Positions 22,627 to 35,600 of a stretch of DNA of 64,000 nucleotides are shown piece after piece. The position numbers and the translations under genes are program-made. The notes under the pieces were generated by a model. It saw only the letters and a list, made by a program, of their open reading frames with translations, was not told the origin of the DNA and searched no databases. Numbering within the stretch: the first letter of the stretch is position 1; each line of letters opens with the position of its first letter. This DNA is from Cranoglanis bouderius. Lineage: Eukaryota; Chordata; Actinopteri; Siluriformes; Cranoglanididae. The stretch is taken from the NCBI GenBank assembly GCA_023630585.1, contig CM042552.1:20177569-20241568 (forward strand), in the 5' to 3' direction.

Positions 22627-23354
22627 TTAGGCTCTAGAAACTCTAGAGAGGTGGAGGTTTGCTCTGGAGAGAAGAGGAATGAAGGTTAGTCGCAGCGAGA
22701 CAGAATACATGTGTGTGAATGAGAGGGATCCAAGTGGAACAGTGTGGTTACAGGGAGAAGAGGTGAAGAAGGTGTCCTTAGGGTCAACAGTCCAGAGCAA
22801 CGGGGAGTGTGGAAAAGAGGTGAAGAAGCGTGTGCAGGCAGGTTGGAATGGGTGGAGAAAAGTGTCAGGTCTGTTGTGTGATAAAAGAGTACCAGCAAGA
22901 ATGAAAGGAAAGGTGTACAGGACAGTAGTGAGACCAGTGATGTTGTATGGTTTGGAGACAGTTGCACTGAGGAAAAGACAGGAGGAAGAGTTAGAGGTAG
23001 CAGAGCTGAAGATGTTGAGGTTCTCTTTGGGAGTGACGAGGATGGATAGGATCAGGAATGAGTACATCAGGGGGACAGCACATGTGAGATGTTTTGGAGA
23101 CAAAGTTAGAGAGGCCAGGTTGAGATGGTTTGGACATGTTCAGAGGAGGGAGAGTGAATATATCGGTAAAAGGATGCTGAGGTTAGAGCTGCCAGGCAGG
23201 AGGCCGAGAGGAAGACCAAAGAGGAGGTTTATGGATGTAGTGAAGGAGGACATGAAGGTAGTCGGTCTGAGAGAAGAGGATGCAGGGGATAGGGCTAGAT
23301 GGAGGCAAATGATTCGCTGTGGCGACCCCTGAAGAGAACCGCCGAAAGGAAAAA
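22627..23354 (+). mobile_element. RTE-type LINE fragment (unit 2)
   Basis: The copy of 6,970-7,697, with the same 217-codon frame (22,679-23,332) ending in RWRQMIRCGDP. It again abuts the truncated IFI44-like 5' half. Confidence 0.82.
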
Positions 23355-23559
23355 AAAAACAACTGAAAATTGGTGAAAGAATAAATATTAATCACATTTT
23401 AAAAATCAATGTGGGTAAGTTACTACAGAACTACAGTTGTACTATGACACTGACTATATGAACAGTATTCTAAAGTCATATATATTAACATTATGTAGCG
23501 TAACAATTCTAAAAGTAATTGTTTTGTCTCATATTGTGAATGTAGAGTGTTCTCCTCAC

Positions 23560-25697
23560 TTCGTATCCTTCCTCAAGAAACCCCTTTAAGGCTGAGATGA
23601 TGTCCTGTACATGTACACCGTGGCTATCTTCAGGTTCAAGTCCCATGATATCATTGAAGACAAAAGGCAAAGTGGAGCCGTCCTTCCCCTTGATGTGATG
23701 GGTTTTGTACTGTAAGAAAAAGACACAAATTGTATATTCAATTAAATGTTAATTGTATAGCGCGTTTAACAATGGTTATTCATAAAGCGGCTTTACAGAA
23801 ATATATAAATTCAGGATATAAATTTGAAATTGATAAATTCAGCCCTAATGAGCAAGACAGAGGTTTCGGTGTTGAGGAAAAACTCCCTGAGACGATGTAT
23901 ATGATGTACTAAAATTTTTTGCTGTGCATTCTGGCTCAGGATCAAATAATTATTAATCAATAATTTGAAAGTCCATATTAAACATAATATTGAACTGCTG
24001 TGCCTCTTCAGGAGCTGAGGTCGACACCCTGAGGCTTTTACATCTAGTAGACTGGAATGAAACACTGCTCACACAAATAAACAAACTTTGCCTGGATATT
24101 TGAGTCTGTACCCAGGGCCGATTCTGGGCTCATTTGGGGTGAGGTTTGCTTTTACACAGAATAATTCTTTCCAAACCGTGCAGTTCCAAATATCACTGTT
24201 TGTGCACTCAAGCGAAGAAGAACAGTGTTTTTTAAATCCAATATCCGGCTGAAGCGAGGCCTAGACCAGCGTTTTCAAGAGGACCAGGGATTTTCTCTCT
24301 GAACCACTCCTGAGCTTGGAAAGTTTTCACACTTCATAAAACATCTTTTTTTCTGGAAGTGTAAAAATGACCTTAGTTTAAATAAAACTGGGGTTTATTT
24401 GTCTGCATTAAGAAATCAAACCACTGAATATGTTGAATTACTTATAACTTTTGTGAAACTGGTTCCAGATGTTGCATCAACCAGAGCCCCACTGGTGATT
24501 CGCTCTTGGAAAACATTATTGACCGAATTTATAAAGCTGGACTTTCCTGCTCCAACTTCACCAACGATCAGAATCCTGACAAACTTAACATCAGGACTGC
24601 TGAGCTTAAAGTTCCTCAGTTTCTCTTCTAAAGTGCGTTTATTCCTATCACAAACACAAAAAGTCACAGAAGGATCAGTAACCATCAGTACCACTTCATT
24701 TCCTGGTGGTTAGTGATTTGAAGAAGAAACTTTTTTAAATAATATAGTCAATAATCATATAAAATTAGAATATGTCAAACTGATATGTGAGCATAAATTA
24801 ACAGGTTTGACAACATTTAACTGGTTCTGAGGCTGAAATACGAAGAAGTGTGTAAATGCTCAGAGTGCACTTAAACAAAGGCTTAAATGATCAAATGGCT
24901 ATAGATGTTTCTTTTATGGAAGTTAATGCAGCTTACCCCCAAGGCATTATCCTCCATGGCTTATCAAACTCTGAAACACAGAAACGTGTGTGTGAGGATA
25001 GGGATGTAGATTGATCACTAAACATGAAGCTTTGATATATAAAGCCCTTTGGAAGCATTATTCAGAAGGCCTCATCCTTCAACTTGACGACTTCCCTCAC
25101 CACTGGTGTCCACCAGCACATCCTAGGGTTACACCTATGACAGCCCGATCTCTACACAACCTATTTTGAAGGTGTGAGTTCAATTTGCCTTGCGCTTCCA
25201 AGCACCCAGAAGGCTCTCATAGGTTGACCAGGTAAATTTGGCTAGTGCCCACTGTGACCAATTGAGATCACTATCAAGTGGTGATCAATAGACAGCTGTG
25301 CAAATCTCTTTACAAAAGTGTCCAAATCATAAGTCTGATAATTCCATCTTGTCCCCTGGGAAAACACCTACTGCAAGGCCCCCAGCCTGGGACTAGTGAG
25401 AATACGTGAACGTGAACGTGTGGGCCTGTTGAAAACAACAGGGTAGGCTGTGCTTTATTCTCTTTAATAATAATAATAATAATAATAATAACAATAATTT
25501 CTTAATTGCAATTCCTTGTCCCATGTGTATAACACTGACTCAAACTATGCAGACACCTGGAAACATCAATGAACGTTCTCACAAATGCTATATGAATGAC
25601 TGAAAGGAATTTTTGCACGTGCACTTGGATGGTCATTGGAATTACCTGGAGATGGAGGTACATGTACTGGTGCTGGTGTGGACTCTGATCCTCCCAT
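23560..25697 (-). pseudogene. IFI44-like gene fragment A2: 5' half, exons 1-4
   Basis: The unit-2 copy of A1. Exons: 25,697-25,646 (MGGSESTPAP), 24,970-24,937, 24,644-24,446 (P-loop GEVGAGKSS) and 23,709-23,560 (DIMG). All four open frames are intact and in phase. The donor of exon 3 carries the same GT-to-AT change as A1 (24,445-24,444), with an in-frame alternative GT at 24,448-24,447. Unlike A1, its next downstream IFI44-like exons on the minus strand lie inside the window: those of B1 at 17,973-16,948, in matching phase. A2 may therefore be the head of a chimeric transcript rather than a dead fragment. Confidence 0.83.
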
Positions 25698-26193
25698 TTT
25701 TTCATTCAATCAACTGAATGGTGGTTGAAAAATCCTGATGAAGAATAATGAATTTTTTTTTTTTTAAATAAATGGTGAATTTTCATTAAAGAATCAAAAA
25801 CAGTAATGCATTTTTTAATGTAGCAGTGAAGTTTAAATGTAGTTTAAGACTATATTTCTCACATGCTGATAAGTGAACAGTGATCTGTTATTAAGAAACA
25901 TAACTCAAAGTTCAAAACTTGGAGCTGCTTCGATACAGTGTTGTAAAATACAATGTAAGTCACTACTGCATTTTATAAATCCCATAAAGATGACTCTGTA
26001 GCATCTAACCTCTTCTCATCCTCTGAGAAGCCACATATTAGCCATTCTGAGAGGTCCGTGAATCATTTATACTCGCAATTTATACCCGTATGGATCTACT
26101 TATTTTGTCTACTCTCACAGCGTCAGGCTTCTCCTTGCTGCGTCACTTCCGGTCCTTACAGACGCTGGTCAACAATAGCGTCGACGGCAAATC

Positions 26194-26203
26194 GAAACTG
26201 AAA
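26194..26203. promoter_or_regulatory. ISRE upstream of IFI44-like A2
   Basis: The same CGAAACTGAAACC site as at 10,545, about 500 bp upstream of the A2 start codon and unchanged between units. It would make the A2 promoter interferon-responsive. Confidence 0.72.
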
Positions 26204-27363
26204 CCAAGAATATCGCCGTGAAACAAGAATATAGTTGTGTCCCAAATGACATACTACACACTATACACTTATACTATGCACTATACACTCTGCCGTCTAG
26301 TGAATGAATTTTAGACGGGTAGTATCGTCTCAAACGGCACACTTTCGGTCTCGTACTAGCCGGAAGTATATGCTATTTCCCGTCGAGGGCAAATCACGTC
26401 AAACGCATGTTATGCGACGGCGCTAGCATTAGCGAGATAGCCAAACAGATAACAAAAATGAACATGTCCGCGGGCGAATGTTGCTTGCACAATTTAAAAT
26501 CAACATTGTAATTTGTGGTTGTGGCTGCTGGGAATGTAAACATTGTTTTTTTTGTTTAGCATCTGAGCCTGATATAGCCCCTCCCCTTCCGCCACGTAAG
26601 GAAAACTGCGACTGTTGAGTGCATGAAGTGTCCATCGTTCCACACTTTAGCTCGTCAGCATCCATTTTAAAAACTATTTAGAAAACAAGAAAAAAAAAAA
26701 TGTATGGCTGCTTAGGACTTGTCCACATGGTTAAATCTTAAACATAACAATCAGCATGAGGACTTCATTGATAACAGCAACCAACAAACATAGCTGAATA
26801 AAATCTTCTGTGACTATTGAAAAGTACAAAAGAACATGTACCCATACTTAGTCTGCAAATAGAAACAGGTATTGATGCCTCTCTACGTGTTCATAGTGTT
26901 GGGCAGCTTTACATATAATGCTATAATGTCTCGGAGATTACGAGCTATGCTAGCTAGTTATTTCATAAAACACTGATGAATTAGCTACATTTGTTTCCTC
27001 ATATTCCTTGCTACATATTGCTTAGTTGATTATGAGGTGAAAACAATTTCATACGTGTGATCAAATGCATTTTGTGAATGTCCGTTAAAGATTTCACCAA
27101 AGCCGACATCATGCACTTCCCACAGACCTTCCTTCCTCAAACAATTCTGTCACAAAACCAATGCCGGTTAATTTGTGATGAGGTTTATTATTATTTCACA
27201 TGTTTTCTTTTGTCCACACAACAAATGTCCATAGTGGTTTTTGCCTTGGTGTTCCTTACGCCCTATACTTCCTATACTGCAAGATAGATTGACCATCAGC
27301 AGTCATGAATATAATATTTACCTAAAATAATAAATAAATTAGGAACAAACCAAATTTTCTTTT

Positions 27364-28278
27364 CTAATGGTTTGTCATTAAAAAAAAAACTTTTTTGTCT
27401 TCCAAAATAATGTCAGCTCCAGTAATCTCTAAAGAAAACAATAAAATCACACCAGTATAATTTAGTATAAATACAATTAAACAAGACATGAGGAATACTG
27501 GAAGCTCTGCACAGGGACCATCAGTTCCATTATCCGTCAGATCCACTTCGCATTCCTTCATATCTGAGCCTCCTTGAGCTTTACTCCTTGTGACCATGGA
27601 ATGAGATCTTGTCCTACTGGGTTTCTTCTTTCCAGCTTTAGGGGAGGGTTCTCTGCAGTAGCATGTAGACTGTTCAATAGCCGAACAACTGCTTTCCCAT
27701 ATCTCTTGTAATAGTACATGGTCTGGGTTTCTCTGAGTCTGCCAGGGCTCTTGCATCTTTCAGCATTTCTTGGGCAACACTTTTCCCTTCTTTTCTAATA
27801 TGCCTTAGTAGTTGTTTTCTCTTGTCCTCTTTCTTGCCTTCAACCTTTAATGTCCCTCTCTGTTTTCCATGAAGGTCGTTCTGTTCATCATCATTTGTTG
27901 CTCCACTGTCTGTATAATCTGTAGAGGTACCCTCTTCCTCACCGGCTGTGTCTCTGCTGCCATCATGTGTTTGCTTTTGGACACAGCATGTTCCTACAGT
28001 AGATTCTCTGAAGCTGAGGGTGGGGCTTGTTCTCTTTTTGATCTCTCGTCACCTTGACCTGTCCCTCCCACGAGCAGTGACTTAGAATAGGGCTGTGTGC
28101 AACTGGATTTTCTTCTGTGTGGACAGCACAGGACAGTTCTTACCATGCCTTTAAACATCCTATCTTTCTCTAGTTCTAGTCCCTCTTCTTCTTTTATCAG
28201 TGGATAGATGCCATTATACTGAGGTGGGGATATGAAGGGCGTTCCTGTCAGTGTAGCGGACATGTACTGATTATGCAA
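27364..28278 (-). other. Unrecognised minus-strand open frames (unit 2)
   Basis: Copies of the frames at 11,715-12,635: 130 codons at 27,756-27,364 and 94 codons at 28,278-27,994. The first lost a few codons at an A/T-rich run near its end. No family assigned. Confidence 0.3.
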
Positions 28279-28529
28279 GTTTACTTAACACACTCGAAAT
28301 GAAAAAATGCTAAAATCAGATATCCCGTAAACAATGCATTAACCTACTAACAAAATTTTAAATGCAAAAAAATATGTGCTGATTATACAAATATAATTAG
28401 TGCACTAAAAACAAAAAAAATAATTAGCACAAGTAAAAATAAAAAATGCCAGTTCTGTTTGTAAGGATGAAGTTGCTCTTAATCTACTGGCTACAAGATG
28501 CATTACATTTTAGAAAGGCACTTGACCTA

Positions 28530-28530
28530 G

Positions 28531-28622
<92 letters not shown>

Positions 28623-28706
28623 TTTTCTAAAGAAAAAAAAGAAGGACAAGAAAATAAACAGCACCCTCTACTGGGCCTGCTGTAGCATCACTGATTGGAA
28701 ATGCAG

Positions 28707-28791
<85 letters not shown>
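28530..28791. repeat. (CT)n(CA)n and (CA)n microsatellites (unit 2)
   Basis: Two tracts, 28,530-28,620 and 28,707-28,791, separated by 86 bp of unique sequence. They match those at 12,886 and 13,061 apart from length. Confidence 0.95.
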
Positions 28792-28794
<3 letters not shown>

Positions 28795-30992
28795 CAGGGC
28801 CCGTCATTCATGCTCATACACTCTTACACACTCAGTCATCCTTTATGCAACATTCAAACCAAAGATACAATGACAAACTCAAAAACAAGACAACTCAACA
28901 AGCACAACACAATGATACATACAAGGCCTTTTACAGAGACAATATGAATTCTACTCACTGAGCAAAACCTGTATACAGCCTTTACTGGAGTAGAAACTAT
29001 TGAACTGGACACAGGTTTGTCTTTTATCAACATTTGGCCGTTGCTTATCCTCCAGGGGGGCGTCACCGTGTTACAATAGAGTGTGTACCATGCAGACTAC
29101 ACAGGCAGGGGAATCACCAATACTAATGCAGAATTTGATAAAACCGGCTCTGCTTACCTTTTTCCCTATGGTGGCCAGCAGTCCGGCCCCTACCTGGGCA
29201 GTCCACTCCGTCCCACTCCTCCGGATTATAGCCCTCCTGGCTGGCTCGCCAAATTTATCATTTGGTCATTTGGTTCCACCCACTTAGACAATTTGTGAAT
29301 ATGCAAAAGCTACTTCTGCGAACTAGTCCTAGGATTTTTGGCCTATCTTTACAAATGTGGTGTGAAACTACTCAGCAGAGTGTGAACCTCAGTAATTACC
29401 AAAAACATGTAGACATTTGTAAACAATATAGCTGCCATACCCACACATTTTTGTTCTAGTTTTGGGTTCTTTTCCAGTTGTTGTTTATTTTTTTAGTTGT
29501 TTTTGCACTTGCATCCGACTCCCTGGATTTCATGACAAATAAACCAGGAGGCTGAGCTGATTCACTCAAACAGCTGTAATTCATGATTCATGATATAGAT
29601 TTGAACTAAACTTGAAAGACACATTTAGTACAAGGTTCTGAGGATGTCTGCAAAGGTTGGGGTGTGGTCATCAAGAGGGCAGAGTTAGGTCCAAATAGCT
29701 ATGTCTCAGGAGCCAAAAGTTCAATTGAGCAGAAATTCGGTGTGCTGCATGGATTTGCTAATCTGTAGCTGGATTTTTAATTATCACTGAATTACTTAAA
29801 AAAACATGGCTGCCTTCAGCCAATCATCTTTCAACAGGCGTTTCACACAGCTAGAATTGAGCTAGACACTAGCTAAAACTAGAAATTAGATAAAACTAGA
29901 TAAGTATGTTCATCTGTGGTCTCTTTACTGTTCTATGTATCTTGGCAAAGAACTGGCCACTGGGAGCATTGTTTGCAAGTAGTACTTGGACCCAGCAGAT
30001 TCCCACTTGTGGCTATTGTTGTTGTTGTTGTTGTTGTTATTTCTTTATGGATTACTGCTCAGAAGGTTGGGGGGGGGGGGGGGGGTCAAGCTGCCACTGT
30101 TGGGCCTTTGAACAAGCCCCTTAACCCTATTTGCACCATATCATGGCTGGCCCTGTACTCTGACCCAAACTTCCTAAGAAGCTGGGATAGGTGATGAGAA
30201 TAATTTTGCTGTACTGTAACATAAATGCCAGCCAGCTAACGTTCTCTTCACCTTCTCTATATCTCTTAATTTCTCTCTCTCTTTCTCTTGATTTCTTTCC
30301 CTCTCCCATTCCGTATCTTCTCTCGTTTGCCAACTCGTGTTCCTTTACTATCTAGTATTTAAAAATACTTAAGGTTAATAGGTTTTGTCACTGGGACTTG
30401 AGAGAGAGAATATAGTTGGTATATTTCGTTAATTCATCTTTCGACAGGTGTATGTCCTAAAAGTGTCATCTTCAGTGTCATTATCATCAATCAAATTTTG
30501 ACAGGTCTAGGTCAGAGGTCATCATGAATAAATTTAATTTTGTCAGGTCAACAGGTGTCTGTATATTAAATGAAAGCACCATTCCCAGCTATGAAGAGTT
30601 GTTATATTTCATCAAATTAATTTGACAGTTGTATGCACTGAAAAAAAGGGAAAGCAGCTCTATTGAAAATACTAAAATACAGTACACTTACAATCAGCTT
30701 CATACGTTTATGTTTGAGATTATATTAATTATATTGCATAGAGTCCAAGTGAAATTCATCACAGTTATCAAAAAGTGATATAATCACACTGCAATAAAAT
30801 GTTCAAATTGATTCAGACTTCTAACAAATGACATTCCTTCAACATGATTTTTAACTGCTTGTTCAGTTTACTTAATTAAAAATAGATATTGCAACACAAT
30901 TCGTTTGTCTCAAATTAATTTCATCCATCTACGTTCAATCCATCTACATTTACTTAACAACTTTTTTTTTGAACAACTTCAAAGCGAGTGCG

Positions 30993-31075
30993 TGCGCATG
31001 CGCTTACTTGCAAAGCGCGACCACTGGTCTGGAGAGGGACACCTGAGAGGACTGACTGGCAAAGTTCTGTAGAAG
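30993..31075 (+). promoter_or_regulatory. NRF-1 palindrome and candidate first exon (unit 2)
   Basis: The unchanged copy of the 15,324-15,406 element: TGCGCATGCGCT followed by a GTAAGAAT donor. No downstream plus-strand coding exon recognised. Confidence 0.4.
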
Positions 31076-31396
31076 GTAAGAATTGCAATAAAAATCTGAT
31101 ATCATGGATCCACTGGCGAGGTGAAGCTCCTAAATTTACTTGTAAAAATTAAATTATAATATTAAAAGATAAAATGGCTATTTGTCGGTTGTGGTGAATA
31201 GTTAAATTAAGTTGGAGCCAGCTTAATCTTATGCTCATGGGAATATTTTTGTAATTTATCTCCATAAATGTAATATGCATGTAAACATGTATTTTGTAAT
31301 GCTATTGTTGTTGATTAATGTTGTCAGGTATATGCATATGCTTCATTTTACTGCTGAACAACTGCTCTTGCTTAATAAAATTCTCCCCTTCTTACA

Positions 31397-31473
<77 letters not shown>

Positions 31474-31685
31474 AGTCAATCAAGAAACTCCTTTATTTGA
31501 TATTGTTTACATCAGTTGTTTATTTCTGATTGGCTTGTGCAGTTTTACATGCCACCACTAGGGGGCTCTAGTGAGCACTGAAGACTACAAGAAAAGGTTT
31601 TTTTTTTTGCCCAGCTAACATTAGCACATATCATTATAGAATATTGGTATCTCATGACGTATAGGATAATGAGTATCATTACACT

Positions 31686-32392
31686 TGCTAGGTTTTCCCG
31701 CTCTCGCTATGCTACAAATGGAGCGTAGCCTACTTCCGCATTCCACAGGAGCGCATTCAAAGACTCACGTTTTGTTTACCTCGGCCACGTGCTTTTGTTA
31801 TGGTGTTCACGTCATGTCTCCGCCTCCTGTGTTTCCCCATGTGCTTTTGTTTTCGTATTCATGTCATGTCCCCGCCTCCTTATTTCCTATTGGTTCATGT
31901 TCTTTTCATTGCTCGTTGGTTTCAGGTGTCTTTGATTTTGTGTATGATTCGTATGTGTTTAAAAACCCCAGTCTGTGTCCGCTTCAAGGCGGAGTACTAG
32001 TTTAGCTTAGATGAGTATTAGTTTAAATTCCGTGGCGCTTTCATCCGTAGTTCTTTTGTCTGTAGTCTCGTATCCGTGGTTCCCAGACCACTTCCTCGTT
32101 TTATCGTATCCGTGGTTCCCAGACCACTTCCTCGTTTTATCGTATCCGTGGTTCCCAGACCACTTCCTCAGTTCGAGTGTTTTTTTTTTCCCTGTCTTTT
32201 GGATTACTGTTTTTTCTTCGAATTCAGTATTTGGGGATTACTACCTTTTTTGGATTACAACCTGGATTATTATTTGTCTTTTTGTTGTGGATTCCTGTGT
32301 TTTTTGTTAATAAACTCTGTTGCATTATCTGACGTCTCCCCAGCGCATGCATCCTGACTCCCTCGTCCTTCCACACACCTGGTGTCGTAACA
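31686..32392. mobile_element. Solo LTR (Ty3/gypsy-type), 707 bp, unit 2
   Basis: The copy of the 16,001 solo LTR, with the same ACACT target repeats (31,681-31,685 and 32,393-32,397). It differs by a gain of one 36-bp minisatellite unit (three at 32,069-32,170 instead of two) and by loss of 11 bp between two CATT repeats. These two changes account for the whole 25-bp length difference. Confidence 0.85.
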
Positions 32393-32657
32393 ACACTGAG
32401 TACAATTCTAACATGCTACTAGATCTGATATTACGCACATCACATAAACAGGATTACAGCCTCAATCCAGAGCTATGAAACTCTGATTTAATATTATATA
32501 TCACTATTAATGTCAAAGAATATCTCCAAAAGATGATCAACGGACCTTTTCATAGCATATTTATGACCTCAGATGTTACCCCAGTCTTACAAAGAGAGAA
32601 GTCAGTTACATGTATATGAAATGTATGAAGCCTTCCTTGTGAAGGCCTTTATCAAAT

Positions 32658-35600
32658 TTATTGTCTAAGATCGTTCACATAATCATTGGCTGCGTTAATA
32701 ATTTGCTTCATCGCCCGAAGAATAAGTGCGTCCATGTCGTTGTTTGTATCGAGCTCTTCATGATAATTCTTGACAGGAAAGATCTGATTCAGGGGTATGC
32801 CTAGTATGTCACTGCAGAAGTGCATCTGCAGGCACACACAAAACAATATAAACGTTAATACAACTATACGTTTTATAGTTTGTATTAATGCACATAATTA
32901 GCTTGTCATTCTTCTGAGCTAAATGATGTTAATAACCACAATCATCTCACATCCAGTCATCTTAAACGGGACCTCAATGATAATTCCACATAAAATAGTA
33001 ATAATTTCATGCTGCTACAATAAATGGAAACACTGCACACCAACAGAAAACGGGATTTATACAGTATCTGAAAGCTTTTAACTTAATAATGAAGAAAGTA
33101 CATTTCTACAGTACAAAACAGTTTTGTGTCTTTGTGGAATTCATTTTTAAATTGATTTTTAGTTAATTAAACCTTTCTTCGGACTTACCTTTTCCTCAAC
33201 GCTCCTGCTTTCGTAGATGGTTCGTAAATCGTTCCTAACTAATGAGCACGTCTCATCAACATGTGTCAAGACAACCATATGAGGGATACCTGCCAGATGA
33301 AAAAGAAAAAAAAAAAAAGCTCCTACTCAATGAGTCATTTTCTACTCTCTCTGTAACAGAATATTTCATATGTAGCAAAAATCTATTTGTAATACATCAT
33401 TAATATTTCACATTGCTGCTCATGGGTTTAGTATTCAGTATGTCCTCTACACGATAAACTTTTATTTACAGAAGTTACTCTAGAAATATGTAAAAGAGGA
33501 ACAACATCTTACCCAGATCACTGGCTCTGCTCCTGATAGACCTTAATTTCCTTGCAGCTCCATTGCTGAGAAAAATCACATCTGCTGCTGACAGGATGGA
33601 GACCAGACAGTGAGCTTTATTATTCAGAGTAGGGTTACTGATGTAGCCTGGATCTCCAGCAGTCAGAGGAGACATGGGGTTAAACTGAAAGTATAGATAC
33701 AGTATTTATACTAATGTCATTTTAAAATAATCAGGATGAATTCCACAGTTAACCCCAGGCCCTAAACCCATCACATCACTCAGGATAAAAGGTAAACTTC
33801 CACCATCCCAGCTTCTTATTCTGTAGGATTTGAACTGTAAAGAGAACCTAAAGTCATTTCCTAAAGATGAATGATTACACACATATTTCTATGAAGTTAT
33901 TACTAACGCAGCACCTGCACAGTATCTGTTTCAAGTATCTGAAGCATGTGCTTTTAAAACATTAACACATTTAATTACTAAATTATCTTTGATGGTTCAC
34001 ACAAATGAAAAAAATGTTGCTAACTGATTTTATTGTATAAAATTTAGCATTAAAAGTGTACACATATATCACCGCCCTGCATCAGATTTGCTGAATAGGA
34101 TCTGATCGTCGTTTCTTACTAACACTTAGATGCTGAGATCAGATATGGTGTTAGTTTTGCTCTAGAACATCACAACGTTTCACAAAGCCTGATGTCCAGT
34201 GTAGAGCTTTTTTGCCTAAGATAGACCATAAACGTTAGAGCTATTACCAGATCCACTGCCACCAACACAGGAAACACTATGTTTATGTACAATAGGTGAG
34301 CAACATTTATCACTTTTCCTCTGATTAGCCCTTATATGAATGCTAGGCACACTTACACACACACAAAACTCCTGATTTCAGGGATTTATAACGACCAGTG
34401 AAAGACGGAAATGCGAGCATAGCCCAGATGATTTCTGCTACATCTGTGGGTGTTTTTGCCAGTCCAGAAAATCCCTCAAAAGGAAGTTCACTCCTTAAGC
34501 ACTCTGAATATTATTATAATGTTCGTCTTTTGAAATAGAGATTTTCACAAACATTTCACAGACTATTTGTCTGCTGTTCATGTTGTAAACACGTGTTATG
34601 TTTTGTGTGCCTATTGTTGTAATTAATAAATAATCATAGTGAAATTTGACAGCTTCTACCAATTTAATTAAAACCCCGAAAGCAATATAAATATAGCAAA
34701 ATTATAAAAAAAATTCATTCTTATTTTGTGGGAAAACTGTACGTGATAGGGAATTTTTAGTGGCATATTTGAACTCAGCGTGACCAAAGTAGGTAAAAAC
34801 ATTTGCGATTTGCAAAACAGCATAAACTTTTTGTCTAGATGCAGGGCGGTGTATTCTATTATTCAATTGTACATGTTTTTTTTTATCAAAGAAATTTTAT
34901 TTTAAAAAATTTAAAAAAGAAAAAAAAGAAATAAAACTCAAATAACGAATATATTTACCCTTCTTGTGCAAGACGGCATTGACTTTGGTGCTGCTGGTGC
35001 TCTGACTGTAATTCTGTGTTGGAAGGCACTTTCTATTGACAAAACTTGACATTCCTGCCCCTGTATGTCCATGAAGAAAGATTCTTAGATGACTGACCTC
35101 TGGATTGCTGATCTGAAAGTGTCTTAAAAACGTTTCCATCTGGTTTCTTCCACTGTTGGGTTACAGAAATATTAATACCAGAACCAGTACTGATAAAAAA
35201 TCAAAGGCTTGATTGGAATATTTGGGATTTGAATTTACATATTGATTATTCTAGTGTATATAACGGTGCTGTTAAATTCTCAATTCTGATTGGTCAGAAG
35301 GTGTTGAATAATGGAGATGTTTATTTAACCTTTATGGAAGGAGTCCATTGTAAGTTTTCTGACATCTTCAGGACAGAGGATTCTTTGCAGGTCACATGGA
35401 CTGCTGTATTTAAGTCCTTCTCAGAAGTTATACTCATTTATAGACAAAATTATGTTTGAAATAAAGCCGATGTTAATGATAGGGATTACAGGAGTGCAAC
35501 CCGTTCAAACAACGTGCTGGAAATTAATTGGTGTCATTTTGTAAATCTTTTTTTTTTTTTTTTCTTTGTACATTAAACAGAATATTTTTATTTACTTACT

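Larger units (their letters stand above)
18677..34386. repeat. Tandem duplication, unit 2 (about 15.7 kb)
   Basis: A near-identical copy of 1,715-18,676. It is shorter mainly because of two deletions: one joins GATGGAGGCAGATG of the LINE to TACAGTGAAAAG (20,274/20,275; 281 bp lost), the other joins AAACTTGA to GGCTTTTAATACG (near 20,676; about 1.03 kb lost). Its right end is continuous with ancestral B-gene DNA. Confidence 0.93.
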
